DNA of 64,000 bases from Seriola aureovittata (lineage: Eukaryota > Chordata > Actinopteri > Carangiformes > Carangidae). Shown piece by piece: positions 46,168 through 59,000 of this stretch. Each line of letters starts with the position of its first letter. The first letter of the stretch is position 1. Location: positions 4,662,212 through 4,726,211 of the forward strand of contig NC_079374.1 of the NCBI RefSeq assembly GCF_021018895.1, given 5' to 3'. A program made the position numbers and the translations under genes. Below the pieces are notes generated by a model. The model saw only the letters and a list, made by a program, of their open reading frames with translations, was not told the origin of the DNA and did no database searches.

Positions 46168-47015
46168 CAGTAGTGGCATGCAGTGACTTTTGCAGATAGG
46201 CAAGCAGAGCCGTGCAGCCAACTTAATATATTTACCAGTAACTGACAATGACACACGCAGAATCCTGCATTTTCCTGCGTCAGGGTTCTTAACCTTTTCT
46301 GTTCGGACTGTAGTGGGGAAGCACAGGGGAGATGCGGGAACATTGGTCTTGTGGAGTTGTAGCTTTTTACCCACTACAAACATCCTAAAGTGGACAAACA
46401 TTGCACTGCATGTTCACAGCTATATTTATAACCGCTAACATCGCGTACATACTGAGCTATTCCTGAAATGTTTTGCGCTACTCCTGTAACAATCTTCTGT
46501 CTCAAACTCATCAAACTTACAGCAGATCTTGCAGAGATGATAAAGAAGTGTAAATTGCTCGTTTACTGCTGCCTCATAACGCTTAATGCACATATTTATT
46601 TTCCACACGTCTGTGCATGCATATAATGCTGCCGTATCATAACTGATCTCAGAATGGTAGAGGCTGAGTCAAGGACAGCTGAGAAACACCCTTTGGCTAT
46701 AGCTAATCACCAGTCAAAGATCCCAGGATTATCCTAAATGCGGAAACATCTGAATAATGCTGCTTTCCTCTCCGCTCGACAAGCCCCAGTTTTTGTCAAC
46801 GGGACACGGTCACACCCACAAAAATGACAGAAATGATAGCAGGAAATCGAGCTAGCTTGCAGGGACAATACTCTGCTGCCCCCACAAGAGGGCAGTAAAT
46901 TACATGTTGAAATCAAACAGGCATCAGATTCTTTATGGGACAGAATGCTGTTCTGAGATCAGATATAAGGAGCGATGATGCTTCCACTACAGTAACTGAC
47001 GGCACGCCACTGGGG
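46168..47015. mobile_element. Possible hAT-like non-autonomous element
   Basis: The left end CAGTAGTGGCATGCAGTGAC and the reverse complement of the right end, CCAGTGGCGTGCCGTCAGT, share AGTGGC(A/G)TGC(A/C)GT. CAGTGGCGTGC-type termini are typical of some hAT elements. About 848 bp lies between. No transposase and no clear 8-bp target duplication were seen, so the call is tentative. Confidence 0.35.
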
Positions 47016-49029
47016 TACATATATCAAGGTTTCACAAACTATTGCCTTTTTGAAGGTCTCTAGATTTGCAAGCAGTGTTGCTGACGAGCTAAAACAACCT
47101 AGGTCTCATCCAGGGTGAGTTTGTTCTGGAGACTGGGAAAAAAAACAATGATATTTTCAAAATCTGTAATATGGTCATGAATGATTTATACACTGTTCCT
47201 CACACAATCAGAAAACAAGATAACAATGTACAGTACAGACTACAGTGGCTCCTAAATGCCCTAATTCACAGCTTTTCCGCTGGACTGCTTCACCAGAGGA
47301 ATATGTCTCCTAAATAATGAATGTTAAACCCAAGCAGCAGGAAGTAGTGTGCTTACCACCGACGGCCAAAACTGACAGTAGCATCTCAATTACTGTGTCC
47401 GCATGTATTTCAGCAGTTGCCTCAGTGCAGTAGTCTTCTAGCTTCAGACCTAGTTTTCCACAACCTGCCAGCGACAGACTGTGACGTACTGTAAAAGCAG
47501 ACCTGGAGTGTAGCCCAGCGTAGCAGGCATGCAAATACTATATCGTTTCTGGCAGGGTTGTAAAGATATTCCAGTTTTACTTTGCGGTTACCTCAAGAGC
47601 ACAAGATCAATACGTTGTGCAAGACTTGTAAATACAAAGCACATATAAGGTGTGAGCATACACTGTTTGCAAAATTAACCTTGTAAAGGAGGTGAGCAGA
47701 CTATTGGTAGAATTAGCTGTTATTATTCAGATCACTGATTTGTAGAGCTACCACATGTGAATACTGAGAAGACGCATATTAAAGAGGCACTTCTTTTCTA
47801 ATTTGAGGCACTGTCATACAAAATGAAACACAATACACAGATACATGACAACGGTCTGACAGATTATACTTAAACATTTAACTGCACATCAAAATACATC
47901 ATTGCATGTATCAAATTCATGACGCCCCTCATGTCAAGAGAAATAAAAATACCCCTCATTCATTATCACTATTACTTATCAAGTCGCTGTATAAATTAAA
48001 GCTAATTTGTTCCTTCACTTTGTAAGTTTGGTAAGAAAAGTGTAATATTAATATAACATTATCCTTCCAACTTTTTATACAGCACACCAGGGGGCAAGCA
48101 AAGATGGAAAAAAAAATCAAACTTGTGCATATCTACAAACAAGTAAAAAAAGAAAAAAAAATCACACAGAGAAATTGGTGTTTTGAAAACCAATAAATGT
48201 GAAAATGAGAATCTCCAAAGTTGTTTCAGCCTCCAGCTGGCTCTGTCCATGGTGCTGAATGTCTGTGTCTGGAGAGCATAAAATGGCACACTCCAGTAGC
48301 CGTCCACTATAATACAGCACAAAACAACCATAAGCAGGCAAACAAGGTACATTATACCTTTCCCTATTACAAGAATAATATCATCAAGCATTGCCCATTA
48401 ATGTTCTGTTCATACTATGTTTACACAGAGAGTCACAATGACCAATTTTCCACCAGGAAAGCCGCAGAGGTAGCAGACTGAGGGGAATGGATTGTTTGCC
48501 CAGGCCGCTGGTATTTGAAGACCAGCCGACATGATGGTAAAGTGTTCAACAACAACATCATAAAAGTTGTCTTCCACTACATAATTAAATTTTCTGGCTG
48601 TCTTTCTCCCGTGCCTGTATCCCAACTCGTCCTTTTTTTCTTCCTGAGTGCAGATCTAGCGTCATAGTTCCTCAGTCTCCCATCAAACACTTTTCTCAGT
48701 CAGTCAGTTTAAGCACTGGCTTTTGGCCAAAATCCACCCTCCATCATTGCTAGAGGAATCACTCTTCCTACTATCATTAGCGATAATGGAAAGCTCGTTA
48801 ACTCTCCTGGTTGTTTCAGTTGAATTACAATGCTAACATTCAACAAGACCTCCAAATTAAACAACAAAACATGTCAGTGGTCCTTGGCCTGTAGCACGAC
48901 ACATCTAATCTGACGTCTGTATCAACAGGATGGTGTCCATTGTTTGTGCTTTCCAAAACCATTACAGATCACTGTTGAAAAATTCATCTGTTTTTTAAAG
49001 TGACACAACGGTATGTAAGTGACAGAACA
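47016..49029. other. Non-coding DNA, nothing recognised
   Basis: ORFs at 48059-48391 (minus) and 48221-48481 (plus) overlap each other and are low in information. No repeat family was recognised. Confidence 0.45.
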
Positions 49030-49215
49030 GTATGGTTAAAGTTTGTTTTGGTTTAGGTGGAGAAACAAGTTTAATAGGTTTAGAGAAACTTCATAGCTTG
49101 GTTTAGAAACCTTACTTCATTAGGGGAGCTGCGTCGTCATGGTTACAATAATAGCATATAGATACATTTCGGGAACAATCGTGGTTATGGCTTCACATTT
49201 ACATCAAAAGTGCTT
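49030..49215. repeat. GGTTTAGG-type dispersed repeat fragment
   Basis: GTTTTGGTTTAGGTGGAGAAAC, CATAGCTTGGTTTAG, GCGTCGTCATGGTTACAAT and AACAATCGTGGTTATGG words match the type seen at 15390-15965. It directly precedes a LINE relic. Confidence 0.45.
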
Positions 49216-49234
49216 AGTAAGTGCTAGTTAGGCA

Positions 49235-49880
49235 TGTTGGGGTGTTAGCAGTGCTTCGGTAGCTTGTTCCACCATTGGGGAACCACAGGCCTGAACTGTC
49301 TGGACTGCGATTGACTTGTATGCAGGGATGGTGATGCCTGGCGAAATTCCTTGGGGGAGAGCAGTGGCAGATAAGGAGCATAAGGCTGTATGATTGAGAT
49401 CAAGTAGATGGGAGCAGACCCAGAGGTCACTCTGAAGGCAAGAATTAGTCACTTCAATTTGATTCGAGCGGCCATGGGTAGCCAGTTTAGGTTGATAAGT
49501 AGCGGAGTGACATGTGCCCTTTTAGGTTGATCGAAGACCAGCCGGATTCTGGATCATCTGTAAGGGTTTCACTGTGCGTGAAGGGAGGCATTGCAGTAGT
49601 CAAGGAGGGAGATAACCCTGGCCTGGACCAAGAGCTGCGTGGTGCACTGAGCCAGGTAACGCCTGATTTTTCTGATGTTGTATAATGGAAAAGCGGCACA
49701 ACTGGGAGACAGATGCAATATAGTCAGAAAAGGATAACTGGTCATTAAACATGACACCCCAGTTTCTCGCGACCTTGGTTGGGGTAAGAGATGAAGAGGT
49801 GATTTTGATTTTTTTTTTTTTTAAATCAGTGCTGATTGTCAGTGGGAACTGGGAAATGAACAGCACATTTTGCTGACCCA
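49235..49880 (-). pseudogene. L2-like LINE reverse transcriptase relic
   Basis: The minus strand, across frames, reads SSLTPTKVARNWGVMFNDQL and SFSDYIASVSQLCRFS, then a frameshift to YNIRKIRRYLAQCTTQ, LLVQARVISLLDYCNASL, RAHVTPLLINLNWLPM, RVTSGSAPIYL, and QFRPVVPQWWNKLP. This is the C-terminal half of an RT protein from the RxLGV motif to the W-W-N/D-x-L-P region. Several stops and frame changes mark it as dead. The 155-codon ORF 49600-50067 on this strand is part of this relic plus flank. Confidence 0.82.
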
Positions 49881-51834
49881 TCTCTATAATATAATCACCT
49901 GACGTCCTCCTCCCTTTTCTCCCATCATAAATAGCACGGCTGCTAGAGGCCACTTGAACATGAACGTATCTCATTTTGGGGCACTTGCTGAAACGACTGA
50001 AATTGCTGTCACTGTTCTTTGGAAGACAGTCCATTAACTTTTTATGGATCAGTCGGTGTGAAGACAATGCGGTGGATTCCCTTTCACTTTCACAGTTTGA
50101 AGTTTCTAATTAAGAGAAATTCACCTTGCTTCCCTTCAGTAGACCTGACACTATACCTGCTACAGCTAACCTCTCTGGGGAGTAGGTGAAAACCTTATAC
50201 AAATGCAGTATGTGAAAGAAAATGGTCTAATCTTTTTATTAGCATCACGGAAGCAGCCTGAATAACAGGAGAAACTTGGCTTCTCTTGACCTCCTGGAAA
50301 AACCATCAGTGCTGAGTGATACCATGGAGGGTAGCTTCTCAGGCTCGAGCAGGGTCATTAGAGTTTTGTTGGCACTGTAGACGGTTGTAATTCCACCGGC
50401 CATTCTACACCACTGACAAAATATCTTTATCATCAGTCTGCCTCTGCTCCCTACCTTTCACCATTTGCAAATAAAAAAAAAAGAAAAAGAAGTGCAATCT
50501 GAGCCCATGATGGCAGCAGAGGGATGCAGGGCTATCGCCTCCAAGGCAAAAACAGTTATGTTCCATAAACCTTGTCTGTGCTCACCTCAGCACATAACTG
50601 GTACAAATGGACCATTAAGCTAATGGAGCCAAGCAGATAAAGCACATGTTCAGTTACTGTCTTTACAAAACTCACAGGGAGCCAATTACAGAAATCTCCC
50701 TTCACTGTGCCACAGAACAGTGCCTCATTCCAAGCAGCTTTGCAAAACCAGACTAAAAAAGCCATAATTAACATGAGCGAAAGGTAAACCATCTACGTTC
50801 TCAAAGTTGTCAAAACGCTAGCTAGTTGTTGTTCAAGATTTGTGCATGTGGAACAGATTGTGCCTTCAGGAGCAGTTTGAGAAACATGCCAGATGTTTGG
50901 GTAATGATACAGAAACATTTGGAAAACCCTCACACGCCCTTTGATTTTTCATTTTTAGACCTTGACTGCACCTAAAGGTCCAGATAAACTAGACTTTTTT
51001 TTCATTTTTTTTTTTTTTTTTCATTTTAGTTGTATTTACTGTAGGTTTATAAGCCAGCCAGGGCTTATAAACAAAAGTCACAGGGGCTCAAAAGAAGGTT
51101 TCTTATTGAAGAGAGCTCCTGTTATCAGAGGTCAACAGCTCAATTCCAATATCTGCTTTAAGCCCAAAGCACTGAACCCTCACAGACTTAAAATAACATC
51201 ACATGCACGATCAGTGCATTGGTGTACGTCTCAGTGATAGGGGATTTTATGGAATTCATAAGGTCCTGCTTAGCCTATAGTGGTTTACAGTATATGTTGC
51301 CCTGGCTTTGCATGAATCATATGATGTAGTTTGGTTATATTATTGGAGGCAACGTCGAAGTGGTGTGCAGCACTTGTTTCCTTCCATCTACATGCCCAGA
51401 TTACCCATCAGCTCCTTACAAAAGTCCGCTAATTGAATTAACCAAGTGTCCCCTTCACACAGTGGCCCACCAGTGTGCACTTAAAAGATACCGAACAACA
51501 GCATCAGGACGATGCCTGTGGACCATTTAATCTCAAAACACTCTCAGACACATAGCAACACAGAGCAACTCTGACTTCAGTCACTTCATCTCAGCATCAG
51601 AGTGTCGATACAATCAGCCAAGAAGTGCATGCTGAAGTGACGGTGCCAGTCTCGCTCTTTCCATTGAATTAATGATAATCAATCCCCCCTGACTCAATAA
51701 AAAAATCTCTGATCAAGCAGAGCTGATGAAAGTCCATGTGCAGAATAATAACACCTGGTATGATGTGGTACAACATGCAACATGTGTTCATAAAAGCATA
51801 ATAATAATCACTGAAACAGCAACCTGTCAACCCT
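49881..51834. other. Non-coding DNA, nothing recognised
   Basis: T runs at about 50996-51022 and short unsupported ORFs only. Confidence 0.45.
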
Positions 51835-52075
51835 TCCAGACTGAAATATCTCTACAACTCTTGGATGCTTTGCCATGACGTTGCGAGGATACCGGTCAAA
51901 ATTTCAGTTTGTGGAACAAGACCAAATATCTGCATCCGCCTCAGCTGTACTGTGTGTTTTGTGCAAATTAGCAAATGTTAGCTTGCTAACACGCTAAGCT
52001 CACAACTGCAGTAACTGTTAGCTGATAAATGTTAACAATGTCACTCTGAAGGCAAGATAGCGTCCTAAAGTCGTT
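51835..52075 (+). repeat. Fish dispersed repeat family 6, diverged copy
   Basis: CTGAAATATCTCTACAACTC, TTGGATGCTTTGCCATGACG and AATGTTAGCTTGCTAACACG, then GCTAAGCTCACA appear in the order of a common teleost repeat. Diverged, and boundaries are approximate. Confidence 0.45.
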
Positions 52076-52838
52076 CAGTCCTAAAACTCAGAAATCAGCT
52101 AACATTAACACTTCCTGTTTCCTCACCCTGAAGTCTTTTTGAATGGGTTTTTGGTTTAGGGCTGAAATAGGACATGTGGCTCAAGCTCAAGGCATTTTCA
52201 TGTTTTATTCTAAGACATAAAATAAGTCAGTAAATACCCTATCTGTGATTTCTTTTCAAGCTTTTCCATCTCTTAAGAAAGGCTGGTTATGCCTCACAGA
52301 GAAACAAGTGTGGCTACAAACTATTACACCCTGACTGCACAGGATGGATTTCAGCTGTATTTTACAGGCATCTGTCTTCATTTTAATCAATAGAGCCATC
52401 TACACAGGCTGCATATAAGCACACGCAGGAACATCCTTTTAGGATTCAAATCTGTTTTTCTCCATTTTGTAAACGTACCTACAGTGACTGTCTGTTGAGC
52501 TCTGAGAGCTGCCAAAATGTGGGTGACAACGCAGCAGTGCCATGGCTGAATGCAGGGACAGATAGATAGGAACATTAGCCCAACACAACCGGCACATAAA
52601 CACAATATGGTTCCTGGCAGGTTTTCTAAATACCTTCATTTTACCTAACAGCGCTCTGCAAGCCAAATATATAAAACTAATAATATCACAAATATTGCAA
52701 TGTCACAATTACTAATGATCTCAATTTGATGCCGTGTCTCTTGACTCTCTCCGGCTCACCACTTGGCCTCTGCTACTCTGTAGAACGTCCTCAGATCTCT
52801 GTCCCCCCTCCTCCTCCAGCCTCTCTCCCTGGTCCTCT
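52076..52838. other. Non-coding DNA, nothing recognised
   Basis: Short minus-strand ORFs without domains. Nothing else was seen up to the CTG repeat. Confidence 0.4.
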
Positions 52839-52855
52839 CTGCTGCTGCTGCTGCT

Positions 52856-52890
<35 letters not shown>

Positions 52891-52891
52891 A
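52839..52891. repeat. (CTG)n trinucleotide repeat
   Basis: Five CTG units, a TTATG interruption, then about eleven further CTG units, ending in CAGG. Poly-Leu, poly-Ala/Cys and poly-Ser ORFs in all frames are artefacts. A C/T-rich CTCCTC stretch precedes it. Confidence 0.95.
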
Positions 52892-55389
52892 GGCACAGCT
52901 GCCACCACATAACTCCATTCATTATCTGCACTTAGAAGCACTCTTCAGTGCTTACACATGTTTTTACCCCCAAAGTTTCTCCCACCCACACTTTCCTTAA
53001 CGTTTTCTCTTCACGGTGCGAACTGCAACATCGTCCTGATTCCACCTGTATGTGCTGACTTTATTTACATATATGCTAACATGCAATGAAAGTAACGCCT
53101 AATAATGGTGAAAAATAAAAAGCTTGATGAGAATAAAACCTACATTATTTAACTTAATGGTTTGAAGACCATTTCTTATAGACTGTGGATTGAAACATTA
53201 GTCTTACTATATGTTGCACCTGCAGGTAATATCAGCAGAGGTGCTTGTCATTACTCAGATAGACACGGACACTGATGAGTTTTTAGGCCAGTCAGTCTGA
53301 GGTACCTGCCTCAGTCCAGAGGGTCTGACAGTGCCTGACTGCCTCCGGCTAAACAAATCTCATGCACACAAACATCCCTGTCTGCTATAACCTTCTCAAA
53401 CCTTTTCACATCAAGGACCCTAAACCGACAAAAATTAGACCACGGTCCCCCCCATCTGATTTTTGCTTTTAGATGTTTTATTACAGAAAGTGTTTGAAAC
53501 CCATAAACAAAATAGTCACACATTCATTCAGTCAGTCAGTACAGTCAGTGTCCTAGAAAGTATGTTTATGACTAACAGCTAATACATTTTGCAAATTGTG
53601 TATATGGAAAGGAAGAAATTTATTTTTTATTTCCACCAAAATAATAAAGTTTGCACCACTGTGTATATCTCCTTGTCGTCACACAGCATTATCAACCTTG
53701 GTTATATTGAAGCACTCACTGCACTTTGTTAAGGTTTGGGAAAGATCATGTTCTTGATTTAATACATAAAAGTAATGTGTTTATTAATTTCACAAATTTT
53801 AACCAAAGTTCTTTTGTTGCCTAAATCTGAACACAGACAGGAACGGAGAAAACAGTGTGGTACTTTAGAAAAGCAATGTTCAGGAGAAAGGGTTGCTCTA
53901 AAGGACGACTGGAGTTGCTGCTTTTTCGACATCAGTTAAATTACAATGCTCTCTAACGGCGTTTCTTTTTTTTTTAATGGTCTTCAGTAAGCCCTTTTGT
54001 TTCATACAAGATATTTCTTTAATTAAAAAAAGACAGATTGCATCAAGAAATAACTGAAAGCTCAGCTGTTATCTCTCGCCGCAACTTGTTGGAGAGCGAC
54101 AGAGGTTTCCTCTGTGTCGATTTCAGCGAAGTTTGCTGTGAAGTGCATTTATGGTCTAAAGGAAGACAACCTGTAGTGTCACCTGAGGACACATCTTCAA
54201 CTCTACTTTCAACTGGACATCAAGTTTTTTGTTATTTAGACTTCTTTAGATGGTATAGTAGGCTTTCTCTCCAAACAATAAAGCATCTCTGAATTGGTAA
54301 ACATTAATGATAAGTGATGGTAGAGACAGATATTTTAGTTGCCTGCATGACTCCTGCTTCAATTTTGTGTTCTTGGTGATAACTCAAACGTGTGTTGTTG
54401 CCGTCCCACAGCTTGTAAATTCTGCATCTGTTTTATCGCCCCTCTGAGAACTGCTGCAAATTTACAAGACGACAGGACTTGTGAGAGGAGGACTATCTGC
54501 CTCTGTAGGGTCTGTTTCCTATCTGTCCCTCAAGAAGCCATTACCGTGAACTAGCTCTGTTTATTGGGAGAGAACGTGGATATGAACGCAGCCGGGCTCG
54601 CCGGGAAGGACTGCGGTGAAATATTGTTTGTCTGCGCTCCCAAGATAAAGACCAAATTTTCAAATTCATACTTTTGACTCCTCTAAGGAGCACCTTGCTT
54701 TATGCTGGCTGTCTGCATAGTCGTCACATGGCTGCAAGGTTTTGTGGGGATAACTCAGAATATGAAGAATAGGGAAAACAAAAAAACACATGCACACACC
54801 CACACACAAATAGCCTAATTTAAGATTCACTTCAGCCTCTGTGAATAACAATTAAAACAAAAATATTATTGTATAGACACCAGGCAGTGAATCTGTGCCT
54901 GCTCACAGTGTGACTGCCCACTCCCATCAGCCCCTGGAGCTCTGCACTCTCATCCTTCATCTCAGCGGCCCCTTGTCACAGTAATGTGGCAGTATTACTT
55001 ACTTTGTTTGCTCATTACATGAACACACAGACAGTCATTGCTTTAATTTCAAACGTTACCTGACAACAGAAAAGATTGCTTGCACACAAAAAAAAAAACT
55101 CGAGTTGTGAACTGCATTAACACCTTTCCCTGTATGACGCACATGCTAAACCTCACAGTTTCCCTGCACAGTTTAGCACCAGAGTGAGCACACTTTTCAA
55201 AACCTTTAGCACAACATTATTGTATCACACATGGTACTGTATGTCACATCCCTTTTGAAGAACAACAACACATGCTTTAAATGGAGCACACAGTATTCTC
55301 TATGCTTGCAAACAACATTGCAGTATATTTACACGTACTGCTTTTGATCCATTCATTTCATCTTGTGAAACAGGTCTAGCGCTCATATG
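52892..55389. other. Non-coding DNA with a weak dispersed repeat
   Basis: GGTTTGGGAAAGATCATGTTC-type words at about 53732-53900 suggest another GGTTTAGG-type fragment. An A run lies at about 55088. No exon was found. Confidence 0.4.
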
Positions 55390-55520
55390 TGTGAATCACG
55401 GCGGCTCGTCGGTTAGCTCTCTCACAGTAAGGTCCTGGGTTCAAATCCAGAACTGGACAGCTGTGTGACTTCCCTCCAAACGCTCCTCTCCCCTCGCACC
55501 CTTTGGAAAGCCACTGCCAA
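55390..55520 (+). mobile_element. tRNA-derived SINE-like head
   Basis: CGGCGGCTCGTCGGTTAGCTC resembles an RNA polymerase III A-box region, and GGTTCAAATCC, 32 nt further on, is a perfect B-box. Together they give the tRNA-like head CACGGCGGCTC...TCCTGGGTTCAAATCC of a frequent teleost repeat. The expected anticodon arm is degenerate, so this is not a tRNA gene. Confidence 0.6.
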
Positions 55521-55611
55521 TTAAACCTCACCAAATTAAAAGCAATTTTTTTCCCCAAAAGCAACAGAGAAAAGAGATCTGTGTTGCAAGATCTTGCAAG
55601 AGTGTGTTGCT

Positions 55612-55710
55612 GAGACAGCGGAGGAGCTCACTCTGAGCTTCAAAACCGATCTTCATAAAACCTGTGGGTGATGTCACAGCGTCTACATCCATCTTTATTT
55701 AAAGTCGACA
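55612..55710 (-). repeat. Fish dispersed repeat family 5, copy 3 (partial)
   Basis: GGAGCTCACTCTGAGCTTCAAAACCG followed by GATGTCACAGCGTCTACATCC and ATCTTTATTTAAAG matches the first part of the family (as at 17745-17945, minus orientation). It lies between the SINE head and tail. Confidence 0.55.
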
Positions 55711-55949
55711 GAATAGACTCCTAAAGGTGCACGGAGGCGGCAAAACACCCGTGACACAGGTTCAGGAAATGATTTTAAGCGTGCTGTCGCCTTTCTCTGT
55801 GTGAGCAGCTCCTCCATCCCTTCATGCATTGCATTGTGGGACAGTAGCATCCATTACCAGCCACACTGTACAACCAAATGTTTCTTTTCGTTTCCATGAC
55901 TTCTTTTTTTTTTTTCACGGTAAGAGTATAATGTGGACTTGTGACTCAG

Positions 55950-56045
55950 CTTGTGTGAGTGTTAATGGTAGTGGTCTGTCCACTCACCATTGCCTAATGT
56001 GAGCTGGGATAAGCTCCAGCCCCCGTTGCAGCCCTGATACTGTAG
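55950..56045 (+). mobile_element. SINE-like repeat tail
   Basis: GTGTGAGTGTTAATGGTAGTGGTCTGTC and GTGAGCTGGGATAAGCTCCAGCCCC are the distal words of the same teleost repeat whose head is at 55390. They are separated from it by about 430 bp that include family 5. Confidence 0.5.
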
Positions 56046-59000
56046 TTTACAGAGTGCTTGGAGCTCTGCCTGTTCACACATCGGCCCCCGTCGCCCTGAC
56101 CACTCACTGCACAAGATCACACTGCTTTTTGATGTGATCAGCTATTGTTAACACAGAGAAATAACTGCAGAACAAAACTACAGACAAACAGCTGCAGCAG
56201 CTCTGATGCTATTTTCACTCCCAATAATACATGCATGTAAATATTTCCCTTGGATGGCAGATGGGAATTCATCAGCGCTGTGTTGTTAAGAAAAGATGAT
56301 CTGATGCAGAAATGCGACACCAAAGGTCCTGGCACAGCTTGTTCGTCATTAGAAACCCAATCTGGCGTTTTTCAAGTCAAGGATCATCAGTAAAGCACGC
56401 TAAGCTGTCAGTACTCTTTGAGCGTCGTTGCACTGTGCAACACTTCAGATCAATATGACTGTGAGGATGATTAAGGGAAGGTCAACAGGAACAAATCGGG
56501 CTTTTCTGAATTGAAGATACAATGTTCAAAACCTGACCTTCATGAGCGGTCTCCGCTAACAATGCTAATGACACCCTGTGATGTCCCCCTGCAACGTTTC
56601 ACTCTCCTCTCCTCTCCTCTCGCTAATCACATCATCACCAACTATTTTTGACAATTGATAGATGATAGATGTGAAGGTCACTTATCATAGTGGTGAATGG
56701 CTAATTCTATCAGCTCCTAGCAGCAGGTTTTAATCAGCCTCTTATGGATAAAGCCAGTGGTACATTATCCAATAGTGCAAATCTTGCAGAGTAGGAAATG
56801 TTATTAAAAAAAAGTTGCAAAGCTGGTAGATTGTGAGGCTCGCTAACAGCGGAGGAGCTCTCGGTCTCAATCTCTTAGCGCTGCATATCTAAGAGCACAA
56901 TGAGAACAGTGTCTCGTCGGAGCTGAAACTTCAATAACTTCCGAATTCAGCCAGGCTTCCCAGCTCATATATCATATCATATACCACCCCAAACCTAAGC
57001 TTAGCGCTGAAAGGGATATCACCTGAGGACAAAATGTAATAGCATTTTAGCAAGAAACAGCAATCCTATAGTCCTGGTAAATAGCGAGGCAAATACTGCT
57101 GGCACACTACTGGAATTGCTGTGTGTGCTTTGAGTCATTCATTGGAATGAAGCTGGGTTTTGACTCTGACGTATATTGTCTGAACCTGTGGGACCGCAGG
57201 CCCTAATGTGGGAATGTTTTATTCCATGTCTTATAATTGCCTCATAAAAGAGAAAAATCGGAAATCCCTGGCGTCTCGTAAACAAAACATGCCCACTGCC
57301 GATCCTGACTCACCAGGAAACATACAATTGAGTGACTCATACAGCAAAAAGTTAAGGAGGGAAAAAAAAAGACACAGGCATAAAGGGAACATGTGCGTAA
57401 GTTAATACAAAATGCATCTTACAGCAAACACAATGAAAATTAATGACAACCAGCATACACCCTCACTTGTGTTACCCCAGAGTTCGGGGATGAAAAATAT
57501 ATTTTATGATTAAAAGTTTGCAATTCATGCCACAAATGAGCATGAAAACCAAGGCTATACATCATGACTCAGACAACCTATTAGACTGTGAATACTGCCC
57601 CTTCTAAGGGTTTCTTATGTTCTAATGTGTCATATCCGTGTGCGTTATTGGTCTCATTTCGCGGCTGGCGGCAGTCGTTAAACTCATATATTGTGTTTAG
57701 ACCACAGTGTTGTGCTGTGGTTATTCAAAGAGTAAATGACTCTCCAGTAGTCAAAACACTGCGACATATATAGCAGTCAAAGAGAAGGTTAATCTGCTCA
57801 TCCAACGTAGCTTGAAAAAAAAATAAAAAATGACATAACTGAAGTTTCCACATAAACAAACAGAAGATTTTGAATATTTTAGAGAGGAGAGAAACAGATG
57901 TGTGTCAATAGAACTCAAAACAAGGCCTCATCTTAGTGTCAGCTGTAGCATAAACACATGCACACATTGGTCATTCCCAAGCGAACTCGATCCGGTGGGT
58001 GGAGAGCAATGACTGAGGTTTGTCTCTATGTAGATCAGGTGGTGCAGTGCAACTTTGGTGCTCATTTCAGCATGAAATTACATGTATGTTTCTGTCTGTT
58101 TGGACCACCTGACCTCACTTAGCCAGAAGCAAAAGGCTTCAAACTACGGTGGCCCTCAGAGCTCAACGCATGCAAATAGACAAAGCACAAGCAAAGTAAG
58201 GAAACATATTGCCAACACAAAAAAAAAAAAATGCTGCAAAGTGAGAAAACACAACTGTACTGTATTTTGTTCATAAACCCTTGGATATTGTCCTTTATTT
58301 TCCATTTGTGTAGTTATGTAATATTATACAGTATATTATAGAATGTTTAAATGTGTGTAACCCTTTACATGGGGAGTAATGTAAATTACCACGACATTGA
58401 ATGTAACATAAAAAGTTTGTTTGTAAGGGACAGTCTTGTTGTGGTGAAGAGAGTGAGAAAACCTAACCTGTTTATTTTACTCTCACATATTAGTGAGTTA
58501 AAGTCGGTGACATTTTGATTAACTACCATGTTTTCAGCGTGTCGAAATAAGTGTGTGTTTTGTCTGAGTGAGCACGCTAAGCTAGCGCATGGAGTGCTAA
58601 CCGCTCACTAGTACCCCGGTGGATATCATCAGCCCGACGACGAGCGAGAGGAGACCATATATATACATTAATTCAGGCTGAGTATAAACTGATTGAGCTA
58701 GCATGTTAGTGTCATATGTCATTGCCAACAGCATGAATCAAACAAGCTAAACAAAAGTAAAGAGAGATGCAATTACAGACAAAGATGAAGGACTTCACTC
58801 ACGGCAGCTGGCACTAAATGATGCAGCACAACGGGATCGAGCTTCACCAAACAAACACATGGCAATTAAGGTCCTTTATAGATTCTCCTTGGACCCTATG
58901 ATCTGCGTCCAATAATCCAATAATGTGTCTGACTTGAAGTCCTCTAAATTGAGCAGAGGCTGGCTTCTTGTCCGTCTGTCTGTCTGTCTGTCTGTCTGTC

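Noticed and set aside
52721..53000. Poly-Leu, poly-Cys and poly-Ser ORFs on both strands
   Set aside because: Produced by the CTG repeat. No flanking coding signal was seen.
55390..55470. tRNA gene
   Set aside because: A- and B-box words are present, but no proper anticodon and acceptor stems form. It fits a SINE-like head instead.
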